The notes: generated by a model not told the origin, from the sequence alone. Shown: positions 41,197-50,037, counted from the first letter of the stretch. The stretch: DNA of 64,000 nucleotides from Arthrobacter pascens (GCF_017052465.1 NZ_JAFHKT010000151.1:186001-250000); one strand, 5' to 3'. Translations and numbers: made by a program.

Positions 41197-41870
41197 GCGG
41201 ACAGCCCGTTCAGCCATGTGCCTGCTGCGGTACGGAACGTGGCCGGGGAGAGCGCCGCGGCCCGCTCGGGAATGGCGCCGAGGAAGGGCACGCGCAGCGA
41301 TCCGAGCACCTGCCGGTTGCTGATGTGTACAAAATCCGGGTCGACCGGCCAGCTGCCGAGCACGACGCCCAAGACCTGAAGGCTCCTGGACTCCAGCGCT
41401 TCGAGGGTCAGGTCGGTGTGGTTCAGCGTGCCAAGAGCCGGCCGGGCGACGAGCACGAAGGCCGCTGCAAGCAGCGCCCCGAGGTCCGTCAGGGTGCCGC
41501 CGTCGCTGTCCAGCTTCACCAGCAGGCCGCCCGCGCCCTCAACCAGGACGTGGTCGTGGCATGTGGCGAGGTCACGGACCTTCTCAGCGTGCGCAGCCAC
41601 GCGGGGGAGCGGCGTTCCGTCGACGGCGGCAGCCGCCACGGGGGCCAGCGGCTCCTGCAGGACGACTCCGGTTTCCGCCGTCACGGCGCCGGCGAGGCGG
41701 ACGATTTCGGCAGCGTCGGAATCGCCGTCAGCGGCGCCCGACTGGCACGGTTTGTAAACCGCGACGCTGCGCCCCGTGCCCTGGAGGACGGCGGCGAGGG
41801 CCGCCGTCGTCATGGTCTTGCCGACGCCGGTGTCCGTTCCGGTGACCAGCATGATGCGGGGCAGGTTCAT
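41193..41870 (-). CDS. bioD: dethiobiotin synthetase
   Basis: 225 residues. The P-loop GTDTGVGKT is at residues 11-19, with YKPCQSG, DHVLVEGAGGLLVKL and the nucleotide-site region following. It closes the ureido ring of 7,8-diaminopelargonate with CO2 and ATP to give dethiobiotin, the third of the four ring-forming steps. Its ATG overlaps the bioF stop and its stop overlaps the P450 start, so translation is coupled both ways. Confidence 0.92.
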   Translation of the reverse strand: MNLPRIMLVTGTDTGVGKTMTTAALAAVLQGTGRSVAVYKPCQSGAADGDSDAAEIVRLAGAVTAETGVVLQEPLAPVAAAAVDGTPLPRVAAHAEKVRDLATCHDHVLVEGAGGLLVKLDSDGGTLTDLGALLAAAFVLVARPALGTLNHTDLTLEALESRSLQVLGVVLGSWPVDPDFVHISNRQVLGSLRVPFLGAIPERAAALSPATFRTAAGTWLNGLSA

Positions 41871-43036
41871 GGAAGTTCCTCCAAAATGCTGCGCAGCACC
41901 GCGCAGCTGTCGTCGATTTCCCGAGGTGTTTGGGTGGCGCGGGCGGTCAGCCGCAGGCGCGAGACCCCGTCCGGAACGGACGGCGGACGGAAACAGCCGA
42001 TGCGGACGCCGGCCGCTCGGGCGGCTTCGGCTGCTGCCAGGGCAGATTCGGCGGACGGCATGGCGATGGACTGGACGGCGCCCGCGGTCGGGAAGACGGT
42101 GGCGCCGAGGGCTGCCAGGGCCGGGGCGAGTCCGGCGGCAAGCGCCGCAGCGTTGCTGTGGACTGTTCCGGCCCTCCAGGGCTCGTCGCGGACGATCCGC
42201 ACCGCGGCGAGGGCTGCCGCTGCGGAGGCGGGCGCCAGGCCGGTATCGAAAATGAAGCTCCGGGCACGGTTGATGAGGTGCTCCCGCAGCAGGGGGGACC
42301 CCAGGACGGCTCCGCCCTGGCTGCCCAGGGCCTTGGACAGCGTCGCGGTCACGATCACGTTCGGATGCCCGGCCAAGGCTGTCCCGGCCACCGAACCGCG
42401 CCCCTGAAAGTCACCGGTGCCGGTGACGCCAAGGCTGTGTGCCTCGTCCACCAGCAGCACCGCGTCATGCTGCTCGGCCAGTGCCAGCAGGTCCACGAGC
42501 GGGGCTTCGTCGCCCAGCACGCTGTACAGGGATTCGACGGCGATCAGCGCCCGAGGCTCCGTCCGGTCAGCCAGCAGGCGGCTGGCTTCCTCGAGGTCGT
42601 TGTGCGTGAACGATTCCATGCGTGAGCGGCTGAGCCGGAATCCGTCGATCATCGAGGCATGGCACTGTTCATCCGCCACGATCAGCGTCCCCGGGCCGCC
42701 GAGCGCGGTAATCACACCGATATTTGCCAGGTACCCGGAGGAGAACACCAGCGCCGTCTCCATGCCGGCCAGGCTGGCGAGCTCCTGCTCGAGGTCCAGG
42801 TGCAGCTGGGTGGTCCCGGCCACCAGCCGGGAGGAGGTGGCGCCACTGCCCCACCGCGACGCGGCCGCCGCGGCAGCATCCGTGAGCCGCGGGTCTGCGG
42901 ACAGGCCAAGGTAGTCGTTGCTGGCCAGATCGATGAACTGTTCATCCGCGGCGCGGGGGAGCGGGCGGCGGACCAGGCCCCCGCGGTCCCGGACTGCGGC
43001 CTGCCGCTGGAGCCAGTGGGTCATCGAGGCGCTCAT
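41867..43036 (-). CDS. bioF: 8-amino-7-oxononanoate synthase
   Basis: 389 residues, PLP fold type I alpha-oxoamine synthase. Visible are IDLASNDYLGLSADPRLTDA, GSGATSSRLVAGTTQLHLDL, FSSGYLANIGVITALGG, DEAHSLGVTGTGDFQGRG and the PLP lysine in TATLSKALGSQGG. It condenses pimeloyl-CoA/ACP with alanine. ATG at 43036 overlaps the bioA stop (ATGA) and follows GGAGGTG by five bases. Confidence 0.92.
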   Translation of the reverse strand: MSASMTHWLQRQAAVRDRGGLVRRPLPRAADEQFIDLASNDYLGLSADPRLTDAAAAAASRWGSGATSSRLVAGTTQLHLDLEQELASLAGMETALVFSSGYLANIGVITALGGPGTLIVADEQCHASMIDGFRLSRSRMESFTHNDLEEASRLLADRTEPRALIAVESLYSVLGDEAPLVDLLALAEQHDAVLLVDEAHSLGVTGTGDFQGRGSVAGTALAGHPNVIVTATLSKALGSQGGAVLGSPLLREHLINRARSFIFDTGLAPASAAAALAAVRIVRDEPWRAGTVHSNAAALAAGLAPALAALGATVFPTAGAVQSIAMPSAESALAAAEAARAAGVRIGCFRPPSVPDGVSRLRLTARATQTPREIDDSCAVLRSILEELP

Positions 43037-44409
43037 GCCGCACCTCCCAATCTTGTTGGGACGCACGTGCGTGCCGGGACGCGGTCATGGACTTCGGCGA
43101 CGGCCGCCGTCATGCCTGCCGTGATCTGTTCAACGTCAGCCGCGGTGCTGATGTACGGGGGCATGGTGTAGACGAGGTTCCGGAAGGGGCGGACCCAGAC
43201 ACCCTGCCGGATGGCAGCGGCGGTGACCGCCGTGACGTCGACGGCGTCGTGCAGTTCAATGACCCCGACGGCGCCGATGGTGCGGACATCACGGACAGCC
43301 TCGAGTTCCCGGGCGGGGGCGAGCCCAGATTCCAGGCCGGCAGCGATCCGGCCGACGTCGGCACGCCAGCCGCCGCCGTTGATGATGCCGAGGCTGGCGT
43401 TGGCCACCGCACACGCCAGCGGGTTGCCCATGAACGTGGGGCCGTGCAGCAGCGCACCCGCTTGGCCGCCGGACACGGCCGCGGCTATGTCCTCGGTGCA
43501 GAGCATGGCGGCGAGGGTCAGGTACCCGCCGGTCAGGGCCTTGCCCACGCACATGATGTCCGGCACGACGCCGGCGTGATCGGCAGCGAACAGCTCGCCC
43601 GTGCGTCCAAAACCGGTGGCAATCTCATCGAAAATGAGCAGCAGGCCGTGCCGGTCCGCTTCCTGCCGCAGCACTGCCAGGCATTCGGCGGGGTAGGCGT
43701 GCATGCCGCCGGCGCCCTGGAGGAGCGGCTCGACGATGATCGCGGCCAGCTCACCGGAATGCGCCGCCGTGATGTCACGGAGCTCAGCTGCCCACGCTTG
43801 CACCGTTTCGGGAGTCGCGGAAGCAGCGGCCGGGGGACGGGGGGCAAATACGTTGCCGGCCAGCAGTCCTGGGAAGGCGGAGTGCATGCCGTCCACGGGA
43901 TCGCAAACGCCCATCGCTGCAAAGGTGTCGCCGTGGTACCCGCCGCGAAGGCTGAGGAACCGCTGCCTTTGTGGGTGCCCGGACGCGGTCTGGAACTGCA
44001 CCGCCAGCTTCAGGGCAACCTCCACGGCCACCGAACCGGAGTCTGCGAGGAACACCCGCTCCAGGCGGGACCGGCCGGGCGCGGAGGGCGCCATGTCGAC
44101 CAGGCGCTCGGCGAGTTCCACGGCCGGGCCATGGGTGAGGCCGCCGAACATCACATGGCTGAAGCTGTCCAGTTGGCGCTTCGCGGCGGCGTCCAGCACA
44201 GGGTGGCGGTAGCCGTGGATCACCGACCACCACGAGGACATCGCGTCCACCACCTCGTGCTGCCTGCCGTCGTCACCGCGGAGCAGCAGCCGCACGCCGT
44301 CGGCCGACTCCACTTCCCACAGCGGAAGGTCCGGGGAAGCCGGCGCGTACGGGTGCCACAGCCGTGCGCGGTCGCGCTGGGTGAGGCCCCTCGGTGTCAC
44401 GCCCGTCAT
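43033..44409 (-). CDS. bioA: adenosylmethionine-8-amino-7-oxononanoate aminotransferase
   Basis: 458 residues, class III aminotransferase. MSSWWSVIHGYRHPVLDAAA, FLADSGSVAVEVALKLAVQF, RGGYHGDTFAAMGVCDPVDG MH, FDEIATGFGRTGELFAADHA and the PLP lysine in CVGKALTGGYLTLAA are BioA hallmarks. It makes 7,8-diaminopelargonate with SAM as amino donor. ATG at 44409 overlaps the bsaP stop; longer frames extend through bsaP and are not used. Confidence 0.92.
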   Translation of the reverse strand: MTGVTPRGLTQRDRARLWHPYAPASPDLPLWEVESADGVRLLLRGDDGRQHEVVDAMSSWWSVIHGYRHPVLDAAAKRQLDSFSHVMFGGLTHGPAVELAERLVDMAPSAPGRSRLERVFLADSGSVAVEVALKLAVQFQTASGHPQRQRFLSLRGGYHGDTFAAMGVCDPVDGMHSAFPGLLAGNVFAPRPPAAASATPETVQAWAAELRDITAAHSGELAAIIVEPLLQGAGGMHAYPAECLAVLRQEADRHGLLLIFDEIATGFGRTGELFAADHAGVVPDIMCVGKALTGGYLTLAAMLCTEDIAAAVSGGQAGALLHGPTFMGNPLACAVANASLGIINGGGWRADVGRIAAGLESGLAPARELEAVRDVRTIGAVGVIELHDAVDVTAVTAAAIRQGVWVRPFRNLVYTMPPYISTAADVEQITAGMTAAVAEVHDRVPARTCVPTRLGGAA

Positions 44410-44684
44410 GGGACAAGCACCCCGTGGCGGGAGCATTGCGCCGTCCAGCCAAGCGGCGTGACCTGGACCTTCATGCGGCGTCGGCAGGCGGCGCAGTAGC
44501 GCGGCGGCTCCATTGCGAGGCGCTCGCCGCAGCAGCGGTGAGCGTCCGACGTCGGGCCGGCGCCGCCGTCGGACGGTTCGCCGCAGTGCCCGCAAAACTC
44601 GCCGGCCGTTGAGTGCGTGGAAGCCCCGGTGGGTGGCTGCCTCCTCGATACCCCGGTGGTTGAGCTTGTCGAAACCCCGTTCAC
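44406..44684 (-). CDS. bsaP: biotin synthase auxiliary protein BsaP
   Basis: 92 residues, easily missed because it starts with GTG and hides in longer frames. The GTG at 44684 overlaps the bioB stop (GTGA) and its stop overlaps the bioA start (ATGA). Seven cysteines occur: FCGHCG (31, 34), RCCG (51, 52), RYCAAC (64, 67) and QCSRHG (84). The C-terminal block YCAACRRRMKVQVTPLGW then QCSRHG resembles, as I recall it, the protein encoded next to bioB in mycobacteria, which is needed for full biotin synthase function. Location and sequence agree, so it probably binds iron or a cluster and assists BioB. The first 27 residues are low-complexity Ser/Thr. Confidence 0.8.
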   Translation of the reverse strand: MNGVSTSSTTGVSRRQPPTGASTHSTAGEFCGHCGEPSDGGAGPTSDAHRCCGERLAMEPPRYCAACRRRMKVQVTPLGWTAQCSRHGVLVP

Positions 44685-45703
44685 AGCGACTTCTGGAATT
44701 CCTTGATGGGCATGTTCAGCTCGACCAGCAGGTTGAGGTCGGCCGTGGCGGGGCGGCCCAGGGTGGTGAGGTAGTTGCCCACGATGACCGCATTGATGCC
44801 GCCGAGGAGGCCTTCGCGGGTGCCGAGATCGCCGAGTGTCAGTTCGCGCCCGCCCGCATAGCGGAGGACGGTGCGCGGCATGGCGAGCCGGAAGGCGGCG
44901 ATGGCGCGGAGGGCATCCTTGCCGTCCATGATGCCCTGGTTCTCGAGCGGGGTCCCGGGCCGCGGGTTCAGGAAGTTCAGCGGAACCTCGTGCGGCTCGA
45001 GCGCGGCAAGCTGGACCGCGAGTTCGGCCCGCTGTTCCAGGGATTCGCCCATGCCGATCAGCGCGCCGCAGCACAGCTCCATGCCCGCGGCCTTGACCAT
45101 GTTGCAGGTCTCGAGGCGCTCCTCGTAGGTGTGGGTGGTCACCACCTCCGGGAAGTAGCTGCGCGCCGTTTCCAGGTTGTGGTTGTAGCGGTGCACGCCC
45201 CACTCTGCCAGCTGGTCCACCTGGCGCTGGGTGAGCATGCCCAGTGAGCAGGCGATGTTGATGTCCACGGCTTCGTTGATGCGGTCGATCGCGAACTTGA
45301 TCTGGTTCATGAGCTTGATGTCGGGGCCACGGACCGCTGCGACGATGCAGAACTCCGTGGCACCGGTGGCGGCCGTTTCCTTCGCCGCCTTGACCAGTTC
45401 GGGGATGTCCAGCCAGACCCCGCGGACGGGGGAGTCGAAGAGCCCGGACTGGCTGCAGAAGTGGCAGTCCTCGGGACAGCCGCCGGTCTTGATGGAGATG
45501 ATGCCTTCCACCTCGACGTCCTCGCCGCAGTGGCGCAGCCGGACCTCGTGGGCGAGCTGCAGCGCCGCGGGGATGGCTTCATCCGGTAGGCGCAGGACGT
45601 CCACCAGCTGGTCCTGCGTCAGGCCCCGGCCCTCCTCGAGGACCTGTCTGCGGGCGGTTTCGAGGATTTCGTAATGTGCGGGGAGTGCTGCCTGAATCGT
45701 CAT
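44681..45703 (-). CDS. bioB: biotin synthase (radical SAM)
   Basis: 340 residues. The radical SAM CX3CX2C motif is at Cys76, Cys80 and Cys83 (GGCPEDCHFCSQS). Cluster ligands of the auxiliary [2Fe-2S] site are seen in NIACSLGML and NMVKAAGMELCCGALIG, and NPRPGTPL lies in the barrel. It inserts sulfur into dethiobiotin to give biotin. AAAGGA is seven bases before the ATG. It is the first gene of the operon, with a palindrome upstream at 45776. Confidence 0.95.
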   Translation of the reverse strand: MTIQAALPAHYEILETARRQVLEEGRGLTQDQLVDVLRLPDEAIPAALQLAHEVRLRHCGEDVEVEGIISIKTGGCPEDCHFCSQSGLFDSPVRGVWLDIPELVKAAKETAATGATEFCIVAAVRGPDIKLMNQIKFAIDRINEAVDINIACSLGMLTQRQVDQLAEWGVHRYNHNLETARSYFPEVVTTHTYEERLETCNMVKAAGMELCCGALIGMGESLEQRAELAVQLAALEPHEVPLNFLNPRPGTPLENQGIMDGKDALRAIAAFRLAMPRTVLRYAGGRELTLGDLGTREGLLGGINAVIVGNYLTTLGRPATADLNLLVELNMPIKEFQKSL

Positions 45704-45775
45704 TGATGGTCCTTTGCGCTGGCTGGCTGCGGATATGCCTCACAGCAGACGCTAGTTTCCCCACGACGACGGGAT

Positions 45776-45794
45776 TTTGTGGAGTGTCTACAAA
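45776..45794. promoter_or_regulatory. imperfect palindrome upstream of the biotin operon
   Basis: TTTGT-n-GA-nnn-TC-n-ACAAA, 73 bases upstream of bioB in the only non-coding stretch before the operon. The arms match at seven of eight positions. It is a candidate site for a biotin-responsive repressor (BioQ- or BirA-like), which is not encoded in the window. Confidence 0.5.
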
Positions 45795-45844
45795 TGGGCG
45801 GCCCGGGCTTTGGCGGCGGCCGGGGCGCGTCCTCACGGCCCGCC

Positions 45845-46471
45845 TTATGTTGGCAGCCGATTCGGGCCGCCGAGCCAGTAGAGCGCGACGTCGACATCTC
45901 TGGCAGTCCAGGTGTGCCCCTGTCGCTTCGCGATCAACCGCAGATCTTCCACGAACTCCATGTAGCGCTTGTACCTGCCGGGCGCCGCGGAGAGCGTACG
46001 ACCCAAAGACTCCAGCCCGGCGTTGGCGCGCCGATCATACACTGCCATCCGCAAAGGCGCTGCGGCCAGCAGAAGGGCTGACGCGTAGGCGTCTCCCTTT
46101 TCGAAGCCAGGCAAGGGCGACAGCGCGCCCCGACCGGCAGAGGCCGCTTTGGGTACGGAGAGCGAGAGGTCGTTCACGGCAGACACAGCCCCCGCCGTCA
46201 CCGCCCGCACTTCCAGATCCTGCATTTTCATCAGGTCTCGGACCCACGGCGTATCCGCACGGAGCCGTTTCCAGAAAAGCAAGGCCCCCATGTCGGCCTT
46301 GCCGATGCTGGCGGTCGCCTGAATCCGATCAGCGACTTCGGTGAGCACCTCGTCGTATGCCGGCGAGGTTGCTGCCATATAGGCGGTGTGGGCTGCGCGT
46401 AGCTGTTCCCAGACCTGCGAGTCGTCCATAGCGCGAGGTGTTTCGTCCTGCATATCCATAGTTTGAAGCAT
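45845..46471 (-). CDS. hypothetical protein, helical, unknown function
   Basis: Up to 208 residues, predicted mostly helical and soluble, with SPAYDEVLTEVADRIQATAS IGKADMGALLFWKRL and a C-terminal TARDVDVALYWLGG. The last stretch resembles proteins in which an eight-residue tail with DVD.ALYWLG ends a small helical domain, but I cannot name the family. Several in-frame ATGs near the start (46471, 46459, 46453, 46429) have no clear ribosome-binding site. It lies upstream of bioB on the same strand but separated by 141 bases holding the bio control region. Confidence 0.6.
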   Translation of the reverse strand: MLQTMDMQDETPRAMDDSQVWEQLRAAHTAYMAATSPAYDEVLTEVADRIQATASIGKADMGALLFWKRLRADTPWVRDLMKMQDLEVRAVTAGAVSAVNDLSLSVPKAASAGRGALSPLPGFEKGDAYASALLLAAAPLRMAVYDRRANAGLESLGRTLSAAPGRYKRYMEFVEDLRLIAKRQGHTWTARDVDVALYWLGGPNRLPT

Positions 46472-46715
46472 GCCAGCCGGACCAAGACCTCTGGTGAAGC
46501 TATGGTGAACAGTTCAGCCGAGACAAGGGTCGGTGCGGCTGACGCTTGCGGGACCGATCGCCGTTGAGGTTTCGGCAGACGTGCCGTGGTCGGACAGTCT
46601 TTCCGCCGTGCCGGGGCGCCGTGTTCACTTCCGCGACGCCTTAGCTTCCCGTGCGTGTGGCCTGCTGCGGCTAGCTTCGCCCTCATCACCCCAACAAGAT
46701 GTGACGGAGCATGCC

Positions 46716-47771
46716 ATGCCACTGCCTACACCTGCCCGAATTCTGGGTGCCGCTGCTGCACTTTCTCTCCTGTCCTCCTCCGCTTTCGCCGGCGCTGCCG
46801 TTGCCGACGATCAGGGCCGCCAGCCGAACCCGGACTCCTTCTCCTTCGCCGTAATCGGCGATGTACCTTACGGTTCCGAGCAGGTTGACCGCTTTCCACA
46901 GATGGTCACCGAACTGAACACCCAGGACGAGCTGAGCTTCGTGGCACATTTGGGCGACATCAAGGCAGGATCGGCCGAGTGCAGCAACGACTACTTCGCC
47001 GCCATCAAGGCGCAGTTTGATCGCTTCGAGGCTCCGCTCGTCTACACGCCGGGCGACAACGAATGGGTTGACTGCCACCGCGTCAACAACGGTTCCTACA
47101 ACCCCTTGGAGCGCCTGAATGAGCTGCGCGAGCTGTTCTTTGCCGAGCCTGGCAAAACGCTCGGCGGAAACATGCCCGTGAAAGCGGCTGACGCGGCGGG
47201 GCTGCCCGAGAATGTCACCTTTGCGGAGCAGCGTGTGGCCTTCTCCGTCGTCAATGTCCAGGGGTCGAACAACTCGCGGCTGCCGTGGACCGGGCTTGGA
47301 CTTGCCGAACCCACCACCGAGCAGCTCGCGGAAGTCCAGTCCCGGACTGCGGCGGACGTCGCGCAGCTGAAGCAGACGTTTGCCGACGCCCAGCGGACCA
47401 ACGCCCGTGCCGTCGTCGTGATGACGCAGGCCGACATGTTCGATCCCTACATGCTCTCCCAGGGAGTAACGGAAAATCCCGAGCTGGTCAGCGGCTTCCG
47501 GCCGATCGTCGAAGCCATCGTGCAAGGTTCCCGGCAGTTCGGCGGCCACGTCTACCTCTTCAACGGTGACTCCCATATCTACAATGACGACTCGCCCTTG
47601 GCTGCAGGATCGCCCTGGCTGGAGGTCTACGGCCAGGAAACCGTAGGCAACCTGCGCCGCGTGACGGTGGAAGGCGCGGCCACGTCCAACGAATGGCTGC
47701 GCGTCACCGTCGCTCCCAACGCGTCCACCGGAGAGGCGCTCAGCTGGGAGCGCGTGCCGTACAGCTCCTGA
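46716..47771 (+). CDS. secreted metallophosphoesterase
   Basis: 351 residues. A Sec signal peptide lies at residues 1-31 (cleavage near AGAAVADD). The mature enzyme has calcineurin-like phosphoesterase motifs: FAVIGDVPYG, FVAHLGDIKAG, YTPGDNEWVDCH and, near the end, VYLFNGDSHIYNDDSP. The metals are bound by the Asp/His/Asn of these loops. It should hydrolyse phosphoesters outside the cell; the substrate is unknown. ATG at 46716 has ACGGAG nearby upstream. A longer frame back to 46533 would spoil the signal peptide and is not used. It diverges from the hypothetical gene at 46471. Confidence 0.85.
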   Translation: MPLPTPARILGAAAALSLLSSSAFAGAAVADDQGRQPNPDSFSFAVIGDVPYGSEQVDRFPQMVTELNTQDELSFVAHLGDIKAGSAECSNDYFAAIKAQFDRFEAPLVYTPGDNEWVDCHRVNNGSYNPLERLNELRELFFAEPGKTLGGNMPVKAADAAGLPENVTFAEQRVAFSVVNVQGSNNSRLPWTGLGLAEPTTEQLAEVQSRTAADVAQLKQTFADAQRTNARAVVVMTQADMFDPYMLSQGVTENPELVSGFRPIVEAIVQGSRQFGGHVYLFNGDSHIYNDDSPLAAGSPWLEVYGQETVGNLRRVTVEGAATSNEWLRVTVAPNASTGEALSWERVPYSS

Positions 47772-47919
47772 ACGGAGCCGCCCTATAACGGCAAGCACAC
47801 CACCAATTCGGGTGGGCCGGCCCGCGCATTTGGCGGCTACTCCAAGGTTTTCAGAAGCCCGCTGGCGCACTATGGGCTCTGTTCGACGGACAGCTAGTCG
47901 TGCAGGCTTGGAGGAAGAC

Positions 47920-48024
47920 ATGGCCGCCCGGACACTCTGGTACTACAGCCACATCATCGCCGCCGAGGGTATCTTTCAGCTCGAACCGTCAAAGATCACC
48001 CACTCCGTGGGGGCTGAACAATGA
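47920..48024 (+). CDS. small open frame coupled to the LacI-type gene
   Basis: 34 codons encoding MAARTLWYYSHIIAAEGIFQ and a short tail. A strong GGAGGA is four bases upstream, and its stop overlaps the next ATG as ATGA. Either it is a small peptide coupled to the regulator, or the C-terminal scrap of a lost gene: the residues look like an ordinary folded-protein end, and the preceding 150 bases have no gene. I do not recognise it. Confidence 0.35.
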   Translation: MAARTLWYYSHIIAAEGIFQLEPSKITHSVGAEQ

Positions 48025-48722
48025 AAAATGGATCAAACCCGACTCTGCGTGATGTTGCCGTCAGGGCCAGGGTCTCGCTGACCGCGGTGTCCTACGTGCT
48101 CTCCGGAAGGCACGGCGGCACCACCAGGATCAGCCAAACTACCCACGACCGGGTGCTCGCTGCCGCTGCCGAGCTCGGCTACGTGCCGAACCAGGCGGCC
48201 CGCGGGATGCGCCTGGGCCGGACAGACCGGGTTGCCATTGCCATCGGCGACCTGGAATGGCCGCCGGACCGTGCGCTTGCCGCGGCGGCCGCGGCCATCC
48301 TTCCGAAGCACGGCTACCAGGCAGTCATCATCCTGGGCAGCGCATGGCGGCAGTTCATGCTTTCCGGCGGCGCGGACGGAATCATTGTGGGCGCACTGCC
48401 GCCCCATGCGGCGGACGACGGAACCGTCAGCGAACTCGCCAAGCGCGGGGTCGCGCAAGTAATCATTTCAGCGGTCATGCAGCCCGCCGGCTTTGACGTC
48501 CTGGTTCCCGGCGTTGCTGATCCCGCGGCATCTGCGGCGGGGGCGGAGTCGATTTCCGAACTGGCCGTGGGCATGCTCGTGGACCGGCTGGTCGGAAATG
48601 CGCCCGCACACGGTGTGCGCGTGGCCGCGCCAAGGAGGCTGACGATGCGTGGCGCCTCGCTCGACGCTTACCGTGAGGCGCCTTCCGGAAGTGGTGCCTT
48701 CTCACGGATTGCCCGCACCTAA
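48021..48722 (+). CDS. LacI-family regulator with shortened effector domain
   Basis: 233 residues, against about 330-340 in the family. The DNA-binding part is complete: PTLRDVAVRARVSLTAVSYV LSG, then RISQTTHDRVLAAAAELGYV PNQAARGMRLGRT with the hinge helix. The periplasmic-binding-like part starts normally (VAIAIGDLEWPPDRALAAAA; GGADGIIVGALPP; GVAQVIISAVMQPAGFDVLV) but jumps from there to the last 50 residues (SISELAVGMLVDRLVGNAPA). About 100 residues of the second subdomain are missing. It may still bind DNA but is unlikely to sense a ligand normally. Confidence 0.7.
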   Translation: MKNGSNPTLRDVAVRARVSLTAVSYVLSGRHGGTTRISQTTHDRVLAAAAELGYVPNQAARGMRLGRTDRVAIAIGDLEWPPDRALAAAAAAILPKHGYQAVIILGSAWRQFMLSGGADGIIVGALPPHAADDGTVSELAKRGVAQVIISAVMQPAGFDVLVPGVADPAASAAGAESISELAVGMLVDRLVGNAPAHGVRVAAPRRLTMRGASLDAYREAPSGSGAFSRIART

Positions 48723-49128
48723 GCGCGGACGGTTTTTCGGCCGCGGCCCGGCGTAACAATCGGAAGGCCGGCGCGGATTTTCCTGCCCGGCACCTTGCCG
48801 GGATGCCTTGTGACGTCTGCAGTCACACGCCGTAGCGTTCATTAACACCCGCGACCCAATGGCCCGGCACACGGCAGGAAATCGCCTTCTGATTCCCCTT
48901 TTGGGCGCTGCAGACGTCGCCATGTGAACCTCCTCTTACGGTCCGTTGCGCCGTGTGACCGGCCGGCGCACGCACGGTAGGGACGGCGCCCGGCCCGGCG
49001 CATTACGCCCGGTTTCCCCTCGTGACCAGGCCCTTCAGGCCCGGATTCAACTCTGCTCTGATGGTGGACACGAGCCAACCACCGGCAATACGACGAATCC
49101 AGACGACCTGCTGAAGGGAACCCCAGCC
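48723..49128. other. 406-base leader region of the ABC-monooxygenase operon
   Basis: No gene is seen. A hairpin CCCGGCA-CCT-TGCCGGG is at 48786-48802. Directly after it is a 10-codon open frame MPCDVCSHTP (48803-48835) with two Cys codons, then a second possible peptide (48856-48930). A stem GGTGG/CCACC with flanking GGCAA lies near 49061-49085. A substrate-binding protein gene would be expected here in a sulfonate-type operon and is absent. Attenuation by one of the small frames is conceivable. Confidence 0.45.
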
Positions 49129-50037
49129 ATGACCTCCGGTACCGGCCCCACACCGAAAATCAGCCTGCAGAACATCACCAAGAAATTCACCGTCAGGCCA
49201 ACGAAAGAGATTCCGGAAGGCTCAGTGCTGACGGCCCTGGACGGAATTTCCCTGGACGTTTCCGCCGGGGAATTCATCACCCTCGTTGGCCCGAGCGGCT
49301 CAGGCAAAACCACGCTCCTCGACCTCCTTGCCGGGCTGACCAAACCGGACACCGGCAGGGTCCTCGTGGATGGCAGTGAGGTCACCGGACCGGGCCGGGA
49401 CCGCGCCGTCGTTTTCCAGCAGTATGCCCTCTTCCCCTGGCGCACCGCGGCCGCGAATGTCTCCTTCGGCCTCGAAGGCCCGGGCAGCGACGGCAAGCGC
49501 CTCAGCCGGAGGGAACGCGCCCGCAAAGCCAGCGAATACCTGGAGCTCGTGGGCCTGGGCGGTTTTGAGGACCGGTACCCCCATGAGCTGTCCGGCGGAA
49601 TGAAGCAGCGGGTGGCGATCGCCCGCAGCCTGGCCTATGAGCCGGACGTCCTGCTCATGGACGAGCCCTTTGCGGCGCTGGACGCCCAGACACGCGAACA
49701 ACTCCAGGAAGAACTGCTGCGCATCTGGGCCACCACCGGCAAGACCATCATCTTCATCACCCACGGCATTGACGAAGCCGTCTACCTGGGGCAGCGCGTC
49801 GCCGTTCTCAGCTCCCGGCCGGGCCGGCTCAAACAGATTGTGGACATCGATCTTGGCGACCGCTCCGGGGACGAGGACGTCCGCTCCAACGCGGCGTTCG
49901 TCGAGCACCGGCACCAGGTCTGGTCGCTCCTGCACGATGAGGTCCGGCGCGCCCAGCAGGCCGGCCACGCGAAGATCCAGCCGGACGGTTCAGCCCCTGA
50001 CGAAGCACCGGTCCTCTCCACCGGAAAGGCAGCATGA
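49129..50037 (+). CDS. ABC transporter ATPase, nitrate/sulfonate/taurine type
   Basis: 302 residues. Walker A GPSGSGKTT, Q-loop FQQYALFPW, signature LSGGMKQR, Walker B VLLMDEPF and the switch His in FITHGIDEAVYL are all present. The Q-loop and signature are those of the SsuB/TauB/NrtD group. ATG at 49129 follows GAAGGGAA by nine bases. The stop overlaps the permease start. With the FMN monooxygenase and reductase downstream it probably imports a sulfonate or similar compound for oxidative release of sulfur. Confidence 0.85.
   Translation: MTSGTGPTPKISLQNITKKFTVRPTKEIPEGSVLTALDGISLDVSAGEFITLVGPSGSGKTTLLDLLAGLTKPDTGRVLVDGSEVTGPGRDRAVVFQQYALFPWRTAAANVSFGLEGPGSDGKRLSRRERARKASEYLELVGLGGFEDRYPHELSGGMKQRVAIARSLAYEPDVLLMDEPFAALDAQTREQLQEELLRIWATTGKTIIFITHGIDEAVYLGQRVAVLSSRPGRLKQIVDIDLGDRSGDEDVRSNAAFVEHRHQVWSLLHDEVRRAQQAGHAKIQPDGSAPDEAPVLSTGKAA

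Noticed and set aside
49040..49128. possible SAM-type riboswitch before the ABC operon
   Set aside because: A GGTGG/CCACC stem and GGCAA are present, but the remaining conserved blocks of SAM-I or SAM-IV aptamers are not visible; a covariance search would decide.
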